From: Hymenobacter sp. BRD67
GTDB lineage: Bacteria > Bacteroidota > Bacteroidia > Cytophagales > Hymenobacteraceae
NCBI RefSeq assembly: GCF_013256425.1
Contig: NZ_CP053904.1
Span: 2,046,001 to 2,110,000 of the forward strand
Length of the DNA: 64,000 nucleotides
Direction of reading: 5' to 3'
Positions 9,193 through 18,461 of the stretch are shown piece after piece (positions within the stretch are counted from its first letter, which is position 1; each line of letters opens with the position of its first letter). The position numbers and the translations under genes are program-made. The notes beneath the pieces are model-generated. The model was not told where the DNA came from and ran no database searches. It saw only the letters and a program-made list of their open reading frames with translations.

Positions 9193-10086
9193 ATGCGTTA
9201 CCTGCTGCCCCTCTTTTTTGCCCTGCTGCTGGCGGGCTCCGCCGGTGCCCAAACGCCCGCCGAAGCCAACAAGCAGCTCTTCGACCGCACCATCGACGAG
9301 CTAAACTTCCGCACGTTCGAAACGGTGTACGACAAGCACTTTACGCGTCAGAAATTTCCTGAGAACCTGCGCTCGGCAGCGGCCCGGCGGCAGTTTACCA
9401 ACTTTGAGAATAATACTGAGCTGCAAAAGCTGTTTCTGAACTACAACGGGGTGGCTGAGCGCTACAAAACGCATTTTGGCAATGGCCCACTCACGCTGGC
9501 TGAGTTTGAGAAGCAGCTGAACGGCGTACTGCTCGACCGCAATTTCGAGTTCTTTATCCGGGGCCTGCCGCACGATGAAAAGTCTGCCCTGGTACGCGCC
9601 GAGCAACGCGTTATCAAGCAAGCCACCGCGCAGTTCAACGCCAGCGCCAGCCCCGCCGCCAAACCCGCCCCCGAGCCCGAGGAGCCGCTGGCCGCAGCTG
9701 CGCCGCTTACTACCAACGGCCCCAGCGACGAGACCACGCCGGCGGCAGCGGAGCCGGAAATCCGGCCGGCGGCCTACTCCTCCGCAAGCACCGCGTCCAC
9801 CAGCGGCCCCGGCTGGGTAGGCTACATCACGCTGCTGCTGAGCCTGGGCTCGTTTGGCCTGCTGCTCTACTCGGCAGCCAGCCTGCTGCCCGAGCTGCGG
9901 CGCCTGCGCGCCCGCGTGCGGGCCCTGGAGGCCGAGCAGGCGTACTATACAGCCCCGCCCGAAGGCGAGGAAGAAACTCCCGACGAGCCCGGCACGGCTA
10001 CCGGACCTAACGCCGGCTTTTTCAGCCGCTTCCGCCCCCAGTCTACCGGCGAACTGCCGGCCGACAGCTACGACGACTCCGAATAA
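9193..10086 (+). CDS. Exported, membrane-anchored protein, unknown
   Basis: From the ATG at 9193: a signal peptide (MRYLLPLFFALLLAGSAGAQ), a mainly helical domain of about 130 residues, a long Ala/Pro/Glu-rich linker, one membrane segment (about residues 215-237), a short coiled coil and an acidic tail. An upstream in-frame ATG at 9148 lies in a stretch that resembles the intergenic hairpin at 30058 and is less likely. I do not recognise the family. It lies between hemL and dcd, with no evident link to either. Confidence 0.7.
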   Translation: MRYLLPLFFALLLAGSAGAQTPAEANKQLFDRTIDELNFRTFETVYDKHFTRQKFPENLRSAAARRQFTNFENNTELQKLFLNYNGVAERYKTHFGNGPLTLAEFEKQLNGVLLDRNFEFFIRGLPHDEKSALVRAEQRVIKQATAQFNASASPAAKPAPEPEEPLAAAAPLTTNGPSDETTPAAAEPEIRPAAYSSASTASTSGPGWVGYITLLLSLGSFGLLLYSAASLLPELRRLRARVRALEAEQAYYTAPPEGEEETPDEPGTATGPNAGFFSRFRPQSTGELPADSYDDSE

Positions 10087-10166
10087 GCGCCTGCTTTCGC
10101 GGGCCTTTACCTCAGCCGGAGCCGCCCCTACACAACCCTGAAATTCGCTAAACTACCCGTTAATCC

Positions 10167-10706
10167 GTGATTCTGACCGACCTGCAAATCCGCGCCGAAA
10201 TGGAGCGCGGTACCATTGTAGTGCAGCCTTTCGACCCGAGCTGCCTGGGTACCAACTCCTATGACGTACACCTGGGCCGCTACCTGGCTACCTACAACGA
10301 CGCGGTGCTCGATGCCCGCCGCCACAACCAAATCACCACCTTCGAGCTATCGGCCGATGAAGGCTTTGTGCTTCAGCCGGGCACGCTTTACCTGGGCGTA
10401 ACGGAGGAGTATACCGAAACCCACGCTCACGTTCCCTTCCTGGAGGGCAAAAGCAGCGTGGGTCGCCTGGGCATCGATATTCACGCTACCGCCGGCAAGG
10501 GCGACGTGGGCTTTTGCAACCACTGGACCCTGGAAATCAGCGTTTCTATGCCCGTGCGCGTGTACCCAGGCATGCCTATCGGCCAGCTGATTTATTTCAG
10601 CCTGCAAGGCGATGTGCAAACGTTCTACAACCGCAAGCAGTCGGCCAAATACAATGACCGCACCGACCGACCGGTAGAGAGCATGATGTGGAAAAACCAG
10701 TTTTGA
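10167..10706 (+). CDS. dcd: dCTP deaminase
   Basis: Deaminates dCTP to dUTP for dTTP synthesis. It has 179 residues and starts with GTG (MILTDLQIRAEM). Family hallmarks are GTNSYDVHLG, FLEGKSSVGRLGIDIHATAG and the trimer-core PGMPIGQLIYF. The dUTPase-type core is complete, and a bifunctional dCTP deaminase/dUTPase cannot be excluded from sequence alone. Confidence 0.93.
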   Translation: MILTDLQIRAEMERGTIVVQPFDPSCLGTNSYDVHLGRYLATYNDAVLDARRHNQITTFELSADEGFVLQPGTLYLGVTEEYTETHAHVPFLEGKSSVGRLGIDIHATAGKGDVGFCNHWTLEISVSMPVRVYPGMPIGQLIYFSLQGDVQTFYNRKQSAKYNDRTDRPVESMMWKNQF

Positions 10707-10833
10707 CCAGTGCCGCCAGCGCGTTAGCATCAACTTCGCGGGCAGGTTTTGCGTTAGTAGCAGCAGCCTCGCGCCGCCCGCTGCTGGCGCACCAGTTGGC
10801 TACCAGTCATTCTAACCCATGCTTTGCCCGCCA

Positions 10834-11397
10834 ATGAAATCTGCTTTTGCCTTTCTATTGCTGGCTGCTACCCTTACTGCCCGGGCGCAGCAGGCATCGC
10901 CCTCCCAGGGGCCGGCCTCGCCAATGCCGCAGGATAAAACCCAGCCTACCCCGCGCCTAAACCCGGCCGTATCAGCCCGTTCGGAGCACCTGACCGAGCA
11001 GATGACGCGCGACCTGCGCCTGAATGGCTACCAGGCGTCGCGCATGCGCGACATCAACAACGATAAAATTGCCAAGCTGGCGGCGGCCGAACACCTGTAC
11101 GCCAAAGACCCCGATATGCTGGACAAGCAGTCGAAAGCCATCAGCCACGAGCGCGATGCGGAAGTGCAGGCCGTTCTCTCGACCGACCAGTACACCGATT
11201 ATTTCGACGCCCGCAAGCGCTACGCGCAGGCCGACCACGACTACGCCCACAATGCCTCGGCTTCGCTACTCGTCAACTCAGTCCAGAACCCAGTGCCGGC
11301 GCGGGCCAACGATGCCGTTATCAGACCCTCAGCGCCAGCCAAGAGCGCAGGAACTTCCGGTACCCGGCCAGCTTCCCTGGGCCGCTCCATGCGCTAA
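10834..11397 (+). CDS. Small exported protein, unknown
   Basis: About 187 residues from the ATG at 10834 (MKSAFAFLLLAATLTARAQQ, a clear signal peptide); an ATG five codons earlier is less typical. The middle is helical and charged, with LNGYQASRMRDIN and TDQYTDYFDARKRY, a pattern seen in periplasmic Spy/CpxP-like or DUF4168-like small proteins, though I cannot assign a family. The C-terminus is low-complexity. A strong terminator follows. Confidence 0.65.
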   Translation: MKSAFAFLLLAATLTARAQQASPSQGPASPMPQDKTQPTPRLNPAVSARSEHLTEQMTRDLRLNGYQASRMRDINNDKIAKLAAAEHLYAKDPDMLDKQSKAISHERDAEVQAVLSTDQYTDYFDARKRYAQADHDYAHNASASLLVNSVQNPVPARANDAVIRPSAPAKSAGTSGTRPASLGRSMR

Positions 11398-11420
11398 CCT
11401 ACACTCCACGCACCAAACAA

Positions 11421-11452
11421 AAGGCCTGCCGCATAGTGCGGCAGGCCTTTTT
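11421..11452 (+). terminator. Rho-independent terminator
   Basis: Perfect 13-bp GC-rich stem (11421-11433 with 11437-11449), 3-base loop, then a T run. It lies 23 bases after the exported-protein stop and also faces the convergent gldC. Confidence 0.9.
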
Positions 11453-11475
11453 AAATATATAAAATACAATATGTA

Positions 11476-11814
11476 TTAGCTATTCGTTTGCCCCTGCTCT
11501 TCGAGGTAATCGCTGAGCTCTTTGCAGAGGGTGCGCATCATTTCGGCCATTTTCTTGTCGCCGGTGGCCGTCACGATGGTTTCGGCCATCGAGCCGATGT
11601 TATCGACTACAAAAAACTTCATGGCATCGGTGGGCATATCCTTGGTCCAAAGGTCGATTTTCATCGTCGCGTCGGCGTTGCGGTCCCAGATGGCTACGTT
11701 GATAGCTTTAGCAAAGTGAATATCCTTGCCTGCATCGGTGGCCTGCCAGCTGATAGCTTCGGGCACCTTCTGGTCGTCGAGTGCAATGCTGAAGTGAATT
11801 TCTGATTTTTTCAT
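11476..11814 (-). CDS. gldC: Gliding motility protein GldC
   Basis: About 112 residues starting MKKSEIHFSIALDDQKVPEA. This N-terminus, with the later DIHFAKAINVAIWD and MKIDLWTKDMP, is typical of GldC, a small cytoplasmic protein linked to the gliding and type IX secretion lipoprotein complex in Bacteroidota. The open frame reaches 11889, but the extra N-terminus reads into an intergenic hairpin, so the start at 11814 is chosen. No other gld gene is visible nearby. Confidence 0.88.
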   Translation of the reverse strand: MKKSEIHFSIALDDQKVPEAISWQATDAGKDIHFAKAINVAIWDRNADATMKIDLWTKDMPTDAMKFFVVDNIGSMAETIVTATGDKKMAEMMRTLCKELSDYLEEQGQTNS

Positions 11815-11841
11815 AAAAGGATTGGGCAGGATTCTAAAAAA

Positions 11842-11935
11842 GTTTGTCATTGCGAGCCTGCGAAGCAATCGCACCTGAACGAAACTCAAGCGGCTCGTTC
11901 TAGTGCGATTGCTTCGCAGGCTCGCAATGACAAAC
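11842..11935. repeat. TCATTGCGAG-type perfect hairpin element
   Basis: Perfect 33-bp arms (11842-11874 and 11903-11935) with a 28-base centre that itself carries a GAACGA/TCGTTC stem. It lies between dnaN and gldC, both on the minus strand. Confidence 0.95.
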
Positions 11936-11955
11936 GTGTTTTAATAGGCTAGCAG

Positions 11956-13080
11956 CTACACGTAGTTATTGAGCATCACCGGCATTACCAGCATCAGGAT
12001 GCTTTCGTTCTCGTCGGCCAGGGTAGGCATGAGCAGGCCGGCCCGGTTGGGCGTGCTCAGCTCCAGCGTGATTTCCTCCGAGTCAATGTTCGAGAGCATT
12101 TCCTGCAGGAAGCGGGCGTTGAAGCCGATTTCCATATCCTCGCCGTCGTACTGGCAAGCCAGGGTTTCCTTGGCCTCGTTGCTGAAATCGAGGTCCTCGG
12201 CCGAAATCACCAGCTCCGAGCCTGTGAGGCGCAGGCGCACCTGGTGGGTGGTCTTATTGGAGTAGATGCTGATGCGGCGCACCGAGTTCAGCAGCTCCTG
12301 GCGATTAATAATAAGCTTATTAGGATTGCTGACGGGAATTACGTTCTCGTAGTCGGGGTAGCGCTCGTCGATGAGGCGGCACACCAGGCGCATCTGGTTG
12401 AACGAGAAGAACGCATTGCTTTGGTTGAACTCGATATGCACCGGCGTCGCCTCGCTGGGCAGCGAGCTTTTCAGCAGGTTGAAGGCTTTGCGCGGAATAA
12501 TGAGGTTGGCCGTCTGGCCCGCGCCCACATCCTGGCGGCGGTAGCGCAGCAGGCGGTGGCCATCGGTGGCCACAAACGTTACCTGGGCTTCGCCCAGCTG
12601 CACCAGAATGCCGGTCATGGCCGGGCGCAGCTCATCGGTGCTCACCGCGAAGATGGTTTTATTAATAGCCCGCGCCAGCGACGACGAGGGCATCTCGACC
12701 GGGGCCGAGCCCTTCACCACCGGCACGCGGGGGAAGTCGGCAGCATTCTCACCAGCCAGCTTGTAGCGGCCATTGGCCGAGCTGATTTCGATGGTGTAGG
12801 TTTCCTCATCCAGGCTAAATGTTACGGGCTGGTCGGGCAGGTTCTTGAGGGTATCGAGCAGGATGCGGGCCGGCGCGGCAATGCGTCCCGCTTCGCGGGC
12901 TTCGATGGGCAGCTCGGTTATCATGCTCGTCTCCAGGTCGGAAGCCGTGATGGTGAGCTTGCCCGGCTCAATCTCAAACAGGAAGTTCTCGAGGATGGGC
13001 ACCACGGGGTTGTTCGTAACCACGCCGTTGATGCTCTGGAGCTGCTTGAGCAGGGCCGAGGACGAAACAATGAACTTCAT
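11956..13080 (-). CDS. dnaN: DNA polymerase III sliding clamp (beta subunit)
   Basis: Ring clamp that tethers the replicative polymerase. It has 374 residues, starting MKFIVSSSALLKQLQSINGV, with the three-domain beta-clamp pattern: TDGHRLLRYR in domain 2, and FNARFLQEML and LMPVML near the C-terminus. Length and motifs are normal. It is not next to dnaA or recF here, so this is not a classical origin region. Confidence 0.96.
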   Translation of the reverse strand: MKFIVSSSALLKQLQSINGVVTNNPVVPILENFLFEIEPGKLTITASDLETSMITELPIEAREAGRIAAPARILLDTLKNLPDQPVTFSLDEETYTIEISSANGRYKLAGENAADFPRVPVVKGSAPVEMPSSSLARAINKTIFAVSTDELRPAMTGILVQLGEAQVTFVATDGHRLLRYRRQDVGAGQTANLIIPRKAFNLLKSSLPSEATPVHIEFNQSNAFFSFNQMRLVCRLIDERYPDYENVIPVSNPNKLIINRQELLNSVRRISIYSNKTTHQVRLRLTGSELVISAEDLDFSNEAKETLACQYDGEDMEIGFNARFLQEMLSNIDSEEITLELSTPNRAGLLMPTLADENESILMLVMPVMLNNYV

Positions 13081-13113
13081 AAAGGTGGGGTTGGGCTAGG
13101 TTTTGGCAGGGGG

Positions 13114-13121
13114 CAAAGATA
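13114..13121 (-). promoter_or_regulatory. Putative dnaN -7 box TATCTTTG
   Basis: Read on the minus strand, a match to TAnnTTTG 33 bases before the dnaN start. No convincing -33 TTTG partner is seen. Confidence 0.4.
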
Positions 13122-13187
13122 CTTCGGCCGGCGGTTTGGCGCTAACTTTAAAGGTAATTCGTCTACCTTTGAAAAAAGCCCTTACTC

Positions 13188-13657
13188 ATGAATACGCAGG
13201 CCATCGAAGTTATCGAAACCGAGGTTGTGCTCGAAGAAGCTATGTCGCTTAATCACTCCCGGCTCATTGGCCGACTCAATGTACTACTGGCCGCCTACGA
13301 AGAGCAATACGATATCCTACCGGAGCTGGAATTTGAGCTGAGCACCGGGCGGCTCAAGCCCGATGTGGCCATTATGCCCCGCCAAACTTACAACTGGGAA
13401 AAAGATATAATTCGCTATCCCTCGCCCCTACTACCGCCATCGAGATTTTATCGCCTACCCAGGCTCTTGACCTTTTAATTACTAAAATCAGGGAATTTTA
13501 CTTTCCCGCAGGCGTACAGTCTGCCTGGCTAATCGCTCCGGCTGTAAAATCGGTCTATTTATTTCTACCTGGGCAGCCAGCCAAGGTATATGGTTCGGGC
13601 ACCTTGCACGACCCAATTACCCAATTTGACGTATCGCTGGAAGCCCTTTTTAAGTAG
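13188..13657 (+). pseudogene. Uma2-family (DUF820) protein, frameshifted
   Basis: The first part reads MNTQAIEVIETEVVLEEAM to PDVAIMPRQTY. Translation then goes out of frame at the C run 13425-13428; with one extra C it continues TTAIEILSPTQALDLLI to the stop at 13655-13657. Uma2 proteins have a PD-(D/E)XK-like nuclease fold and uncertain function. The single missing base follows the pattern of other loci here, so the gene may be intact in the organism. It is AT-richer than its neighbours. Confidence 0.75.
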
Positions 13658-13680
13658 TAAGCCTTATTACATTTCCATAA

Positions 13681-13712
13681 AAAAGCCTGACGTAATTACG
13701 CCAGGCTTTTTT
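13681..13712 (+). terminator. Rho-independent terminator
   Basis: AAAAGCCTG and CAGGCTTTT arms around a self-complementary centre, followed by T residues, after the Uma2 gene. It is symmetrical enough to serve the convergent ychF as well. Confidence 0.85.
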
Positions 13713-13773
13713 ATGCACCAAACAGCCATTAACTAAAGAAGTTGAAACGCAAAGATTTAAGTAAGCCCCTGGT

Positions 13774-14874
13774 TTACACGTTAAAGCGGAAGTGCATAAT
13801 GTCGCCATCCTGCACCACGTAGTCTTTGCCTTCGACGGCCATTTTGCCGGCTTCCTTGATTTTTACCTCCGTTTTGTATTCCTGGTAATCGGCGAGCTTG
13901 ATAACCTCAGCGCGGATAAAGCCCTTCTCGAAGTCGGAGTGAATGACGCCGGCGGCGGCGGGCGCCTTGTCGCCGCGGTGCACCGTCCAGGCGCGCACTT
14001 CCTGCACGCCGGCCGTGAAGTAGGTGATGAGGTTGAGCAGTTCGTAGCTGGCCCGGATAAGCTTGTTGAGGCCCGACTCAGTGAGGCCATACTCGCCCAG
14101 GAACATGGCCTTCTCCTCGGGGTCTTCCATCTCGGCAATCTGGGCCTCGATGGCGGCCGACACCAGCACTACCTGGGCGCCTTCGGCGGCTACGTGCTGG
14201 CGCAGGGCCGCCACATGCTTGTTGCCGTCGGTAGCGATGCTGGCCTCGTCCACGTTGGCCACATAGATAACGGGCTTAATAGTGAGCAGCTGCAAGTCGG
14301 CCACGGCGGCGAGGTCTTCTTCGCTGGCTGGCACCGCGCGGGCGTTTTCGCCAGCTTCGAGGGCCTGCTTGAATTTCTGGAGGCTGGCTACTTCCTTTTT
14401 GGCGGCAGCATCACCGGCCTTGGCGCTGCGCTCCGACTTTACCAGCTTTTTATCAACACTTTCGAGGTCTTTGAGTTGAAGCTCAGTGTCGATAACATCT
14501 TTATCAAACACGGGGTCAACGCCGCCGGCTACGTGCACGATATTAGGGTCGTCGAAGCAGCGCACTACGTGAATGATGGCATCGACCTCACGGATGTTGG
14601 CCAGGAATTTATTGCCCAGGCCCTCTCCCTTGCTGGCCCCTTTCACGAGGCCGGCAATGTCGACAAACTCGATGATAGTGGGCAGCACGCGCTTGGGGTT
14701 CACCAGCGCTTCCAGAATCTGGAGGCGCTCGTCGGGCACGGTAATGACGCCCACGTTGGGCTCGATGGTGCAGAAAGGATAGTTGGCCGATTCGGCCTTG
14801 GCGTTGGATAACGCGTTGAAAAGCGTGGATTTGCCGACGTTCGGCAGGCCGACAATACCGCAGCGGAGGCCCAT
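13774..14874 (-). CDS. ychF: Redox-regulated ATPase YchF
   Basis: An Obg-like P-loop ATPase associated with ribosomes and stress control. It has 366 residues: [14 protein letters not shown] (P-loop), [31 protein letters not shown], then a helical insert and a C-terminal TGS domain ending [15 protein letters not shown] replaces the canonical NKxD, the known basis for the ATP preference of this family. Confidence 0.96.
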   Translation of the reverse strand: MGLRCGIVGLPNVGKSTLFNALSNAKAESANYPFCTIEPNVGVITVPDERLQILEALVNPKRVLPTIIEFVDIAGLVKGASKGEGLGNKFLANIREVDAIIHVVRCFDDPNIVHVAGGVDPVFDKDVIDTELQLKDLESVDKKLVKSERSAKAGDAAAKKEVASLQKFKQALEAGENARAVPASEEDLAAVADLQLLTIKPVIYVANVDEASIATDGNKHVAALRQHVAAEGAQVVLVSAAIEAQIAEMEDPEEKAMFLGEYGLTESGLNKLIRASYELLNLITYFTAGVQEVRAWTVHRGDKAPAAAGVIHSDFEKGFIRAEVIKLADYQEYKTEVKIKEAGKMAVEGKDYVVQDGDIMHFRFNV

Positions 14875-14928
14875 TTTATTGAGTGTTGAATTATGAGGTA
14901 TGAATTATGAGTTCGCATAATCCACTGG

Positions 14929-14936
14929 CAAAGGTA
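14929..14936 (-). promoter_or_regulatory. Putative ychF -7 box TACCTTTG
   Basis: TAnnTTTG match on the minus strand, 54 bases upstream of ychF. Between the box and the gene lies an AT-rich repeat-like stretch (14884-14912). No good -33 box. Confidence 0.35.
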
Positions 14937-15036
14937 CGGCGGGCAACGGCGCGGGGCACCAATGCAAAGCGCCGCTGCTCTTTACCAGAGCCAGCGGCGC
15001 ACTACTATTCTCTCCCCTCCAACTGCGTATCGGTGT

Positions 15037-15429
15037 TTAGTAGGTGCTTTCGCCCAGGTCGGGAGCGGCCGGGCGGCCATCATCCGTCGGCTGCTCACCG
15101 GCGCGCGGCTGCTCACCCTCAAAACCGGGGCGCGGGCGGTCGAGCTCGGCCACTTCTTCCTCGGTCAGCAGCTCGTCGCGCACATAGTCCACGGCATCGT
15201 GCAAGGCGTCAATAAATTTATTGAAATCCTCTTTATAAAGGAAAATCTTGTGTTTTTCGTAGCTGGCCGGGCCATCGGGGTCGGCACCGGGGCGGCGCTT
15301 GCTTTCCGTAATGGTCAGGTAATAATCCTGACCACGGGTAGCTTTCACATCGAAGAAATACGTACGCTTGCCCGCCTTCATGCGGTGCGAGTAGATTTCT
15401 TCCTGGTCTTTTGAGTAGCGGTCTTCCAC
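15037..15429 (-). CDS. PUR-family DUF3276 nucleic-acid-binding protein
   Basis: A 130-residue protein. The N-terminal RYSKDQEEIYSHRMKAGKR, then TYFFDVKATRGQDYYLTITE and HKIFLYKEDFNKF, match DUF3276, the bacterial relative of the PUR-alpha single-strand DNA/RNA-binding fold, which is widespread in Bacteroidota. The tail is acidic and proline-rich. Role unknown; a nucleoid or RNA function is inferred. Confidence 0.9.
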   Translation of the reverse strand: MEDRYSKDQEEIYSHRMKAGKRTYFFDVKATRGQDYYLTITESKRRPGADPDGPASYEKHKIFLYKEDFNKFIDALHDAVDYVRDELLTEEEVAELDRPRPGFEGEQPRAGEQPTDDGRPAAPDLGESTY

Positions 15430-15493
15430 GAGCTGAGAAGGGGAAAGTAAGTTGATTTTTAGTTATAAGGCACTAAACTTGCGTAGGCTCAGA

Positions 15494-15501
15494 CAAAGAT
15501 A
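15494..15501 (-). promoter_or_regulatory. Putative -7 box TATCTTTG for the PUR gene
   Basis: Minus-strand TAnnTTTG match 65 bases upstream of the start. The rest of the 268-base gap 15430-15697 shows no gene I can support. Confidence 0.4.
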
Positions 15502-15697
15502 AAGGCGAAACTGCTTACCTAAATGGGGTAGCAATGCCGACGAAACTCAACTGGTGGCCGGCTTGTTTATCAGCACGTAAGATTAGTTCAGTCACTGTCT
15601 GGCTCCGCCCTGACAAACCCATCTTAGTAAACGCTGCGCTAGATTACAGTAGCCTGCTGATTGCTAATTCTATACTCCCGCGCCACCTTTCGCTACC

Positions 15698-16636
15698 ATG
15701 CCTGCTCCTGCCCTCGACCTCGCCGCCATCCGCTCATTTGAAAATCTGGAGCTGCTGGCCCGGCAATTAGTCGATGGGTTTATTACCGGCCTGCACCAGT
15801 CGCCCTACCACGGCTTTTCGGTCGAGTTCTCGGAGCATCGCCTCTATAACCCCGGCGAAAGCACCCGGCATATCGACTGGAAGGTATTTGCCCGCACCGA
15901 CAAGCTGTTTGTGAAGCGCTACGAGGAAGAAACCAACCTGCGCGCCCACCTGCTGCTCGACGTAAGCCCGAGTATGTATTATCCCGAGCCCGGCCACGAC
16001 AAGCTGCGCTTTGCGGTGCTGGCGGCAGCCGCGCTCACCACGCTGCTGCAGCGTCAGCGCGATGCCGTGGGCCTCGTCACGTTTGCCGAAACCGTGGAGC
16101 TGCAAACCCCCGTGCGCTCGACCTCGGCCCATCGCCACACGCTGCTGCTGGCCATGCAGCAGCTACTGGAGCGGCCCGCGCCCCTGGCCGCCACCCGGCG
16201 CGCCACGGCCCGGACCGACGTGGCCGGTGTGCTGCACACCATTGCGCAGCAGATACCCAAGCGGTCGCTCGTTATCGTGTTTAGTGATATGCTGGGGCGC
16301 AGCGCGGCCGAGCAGGAAGCGGCCCTGGCGGCCTTGCAGCACCTGCGCCACCAGCACCACGAAGTGCTGCTGTTTCATGTACTGGACCGGGCCACCGAGT
16401 CGAATTTCGACTTCCAGGACCGTCCTTACATTTTCGAGGATGTCGAAACGGGCCAGGAGATACGGCTGCAGCCGGCGCAGGTGCGCGCGCAGTACCGGGC
16501 GGCTATGCGCCAATTTGAGGAAGAGCTGGCCCTGCGCTGCGGGCAGCTCAAAATTGATTTTGTGCCGGTAGATGTACGTGAGCCTTTCGACAAAGTACTC
16601 TACGCCTACCTGGTAAAGCGCGGCAAGGCGCGGTAG
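15698..16636 (+). CDS. DUF58 domain protein
   Basis: A 312-residue cytoplasmic protein. The conserved core RLYNPGESTRHIDWKVFART is the DUF58 signature, and the rest has a von Willebrand A-like fold (LLLDVSPSMYY). DUF58 proteins usually sit beside a MoxR AAA+ ATPase and membrane vWA proteins of the BatA/BatB type, but no such partner is seen here, so its partner must be elsewhere. Confidence 0.9.
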   Translation: MPAPALDLAAIRSFENLELLARQLVDGFITGLHQSPYHGFSVEFSEHRLYNPGESTRHIDWKVFARTDKLFVKRYEEETNLRAHLLLDVSPSMYYPEPGHDKLRFAVLAAAALTTLLQRQRDAVGLVTFAETVELQTPVRSTSAHRHTLLLAMQQLLERPAPLAATRRATARTDVAGVLHTIAQQIPKRSLVIVFSDMLGRSAAEQEAALAALQHLRHQHHEVLLFHVLDRATESNFDFQDRPYIFEDVETGQEIRLQPAQVRAQYRAAMRQFEEELALRCGQLKIDFVPVDVREPFDKVLYAYLVKRGKAR

Positions 16637-16692
16637 GCAGCTTACCTAGACGAGCTATTCAGCGGCCAGGCACAATATATCTTATTTTTACT

Positions 16693-16935
16693 ATGTTATT
16701 TTACCTGCTCCCCTATCTGCTACTTTATTTGCTGAACGTGCCGCTGGCGCTGCTCACGGCTTATATCGCCTACTCGCATGGGCAGTCGGTTGGGCGGTGG
16801 CTGGTGGTGGGGCTGGTACTACCCTTCGTTTCGGTTTTTCTGGCTATCGCCGTGGCCATCCGGCACAAGCAGCGGGCGGCAGCGGCCCGGGGCGGGGCCC
16901 CCGCTCCCGTGCCCCAGCCAGGCGAGTTTGAGTAA
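16693..16935 (+). CDS. Small two-span membrane protein, unknown
   Basis: 80 residues with two clear membrane segments (about residues 2-26 and 36-57), a basic stretch RHKQRAAAARGG, then a proline-rich tail. It resembles PLDc_N/phage-holin-like small membrane proteins but has no clear family. Same direction as its neighbours. Confidence 0.55.
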   Translation: MLFYLLPYLLLYLLNVPLALLTAYIAYSHGQSVGRWLVVGLVLPFVSVFLAIAVAIRHKQRAAAARGGAPAPVPQPGEFE

Positions 16936-17006
16936 ACCGCACCCCCGCCCGTAGCTTCGCACCGGGTTTTCACCGACCGGGCTGCCCGGTATATTACACT
17001 TTTTCT

Positions 17007-17465
17007 ATGTACCAGATTCTTCTTTTTCTTCACTCCTGGCTTCGGTGGTTTGTACTGGGCGCGGGCCTGGTGGCCGTATTTCGCGGCTATGTGGGCTGGT
17101 CGGGCCGCAGGGCTTTTGGCAAGGGCGACAATGCTTTTGGAGCCAGCTTTGTAGGTTTCATGCTGCTGCAGCTTATTATTGGGCTGGGGCTGTATTTTGG
17201 CCTGAGCCCCTACGGCCTCAAGGCCATGAAGGTGGCCGGCGCGATGAAAGACCCGACTACCCGCTTTTTCGGCATGGAGCATATTGCCGTGATGGTGCTG
17301 GCCGTTGTGATTGCCCAGGTAGGCCGCACACTCTCCAAAAAGCGTCTTAATGATTCGCAAAAGCACAAAACTGCCTTCATTTACTATGGTATTGCCCTGC
17401 TGCTGGTGCTGCTCATGATTCCGTGGGGAATCTGGAATCCGGCCCGGCCACTTTTCCGGTTTTAG
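17007..17465 (+). CDS. Four-span membrane protein, unknown
   Basis: 152 residues with four membrane segments (about 4-24, 46-68, 88-107 and 124-143). The histidines in FLHSWLRW (segment 1) and GMEHIAVM (segment 3) could be haem or quinone ligands as in small cytochrome b-like proteins, but this is speculative. The gene ends 1 base before an inverted repeat arm that flanks the IS remnant. Confidence 0.7.
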   Translation: MYQILLFLHSWLRWFVLGAGLVAVFRGYVGWSGRRAFGKGDNAFGASFVGFMLLQLIIGLGLYFGLSPYGLKAMKVAGAMKDPTTRFFGMEHIAVMVLAVVIAQVGRTLSKKRLNDSQKHKTAFIYYGIALLLVLLMIPWGIWNPARPLFRF

Positions 17466-17466
17466 C

Positions 17467-18461
17467 GCTATTTCTCAGCCACTGGATCGCGGAGCGGCCC
17501 TCCGTTTTATAGTGAAGCTGTTTAGGAAGTAGCCAGCCGAGCACAAAACAGAAAAGACTCCCACAAAAGCGGGAAATTTGAGGTGCGACCCATCTCCTTT
17601 CCCTCCCTCATGGAAGTCTTGAGCAAAGATATGATTACCCGCTGGCTCCTGCCCCACCTGCCCGTGCGCAACGGGGCCGCCGCACCACTGACCCGGCCGA
17701 GGTGGTGGGCGCTATCTTTTACAAGCTCAAAACCGGCTGCCAGTGGCGCTGGCTGCCGGTCAAGGCCTTGTTCACGGGCGAGCCGCTGAGTTGGCAGGGC
17801 GTCTACTACCACTTCACTGCCTGGGGCAAGTAGGGTGCCTGGAAAAATTTGTGGCTCATTAGCTTACGCTTGCATCGGCGTACTCTCGACTTGTCCAGCA
17901 TCCAACTCGATGGCAGCCACACGCTGGCCAAGAACGGCGGGGCGGCCATCGGCTACCAGGGCCGCAAGGCAGGCCGCACCACCAACGCCCTGTTCCTGGC
18001 TGACAACCAAGGCCTGCCGCTGGCCGTGGCCACGCCCCAGGCGGGTAACCAGCACGATACGTTCGAGTTGGAGCGCGTCTTTGCCGAGTTGTGCGACCTG
18101 CTCGAAGCGGCCGAGCTGCGCCTGGAAGGCCTATTTCTGAACGCTGACAAGGCCTTCGATGTCAGCAGCTTGCGACAAGCCTGCGCCCGGCGCGCCATCG
18201 AGGTCAACATCCCGCGCAACCGACGCTCGGCCGACTGGCAGACCGACGATGACACGCCGTTCGACCCGCAACTGTACCGCCGACGGCTGGTTATCGAGCG
18301 GCTCAACGCCTGGCTCGACAGCTTCAAAGCCCTGCTCGTGCGCTACGAAACTAGCCTGCAAAACTGGCTGGCTTTGCACTGGCTCGCCTTTACGGTGCTC
18401 CTACTGCGTAAAATTGCGCCGCCTCCTACTTCCTAAACAGCTTCAATGGCTGAGAAATAGC
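17467..18461 (+). mobile_element. IS5-family insertion sequence remnant
   Basis: About 995 bp. Inner inverted repeats of 20 bp lie at 17513-17532 and 18426-18445. An outer 14-bp inverted pair lies at 17467-17480 and 18448-18461. On the left, about 32 bases separate the inner and outer repeats, but only 2 on the right, so the left end is either expanded or the outer pair is host sequence. No target duplication is evident. The single transposase is broken (see the next entry). Confidence 0.8.
17610..18436 (+). pseudogene. IS5-family DDE transposase, frameshift plus internal stop
   Basis: Starts MEVLSKDMITRWLLPHLPVR, shifts frame near 17671, continues GCQWRWLPVKALF and WQGVYYHFTAWGK, meets TAG at 17831-17833, then resumes in the same frame. 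DDE landmarks are present: LDGSHTLAKNGG, LNADKAFD and RLVIERLNAWLDSFK with the catalytic Glu. With two lesions, only one of them a possible single-base loss, this copy is probably inactive, unlike the other frameshifted loci in the window. Confidence 0.85.

Noticed and set aside
17610..18436. Programmed frameshift of an IS5-type two-frame transposase
   Set aside because: Besides the frameshift near 17671 there is an in-frame TAG at 17831 with the same frame continuing on both sides, which fits decay better.
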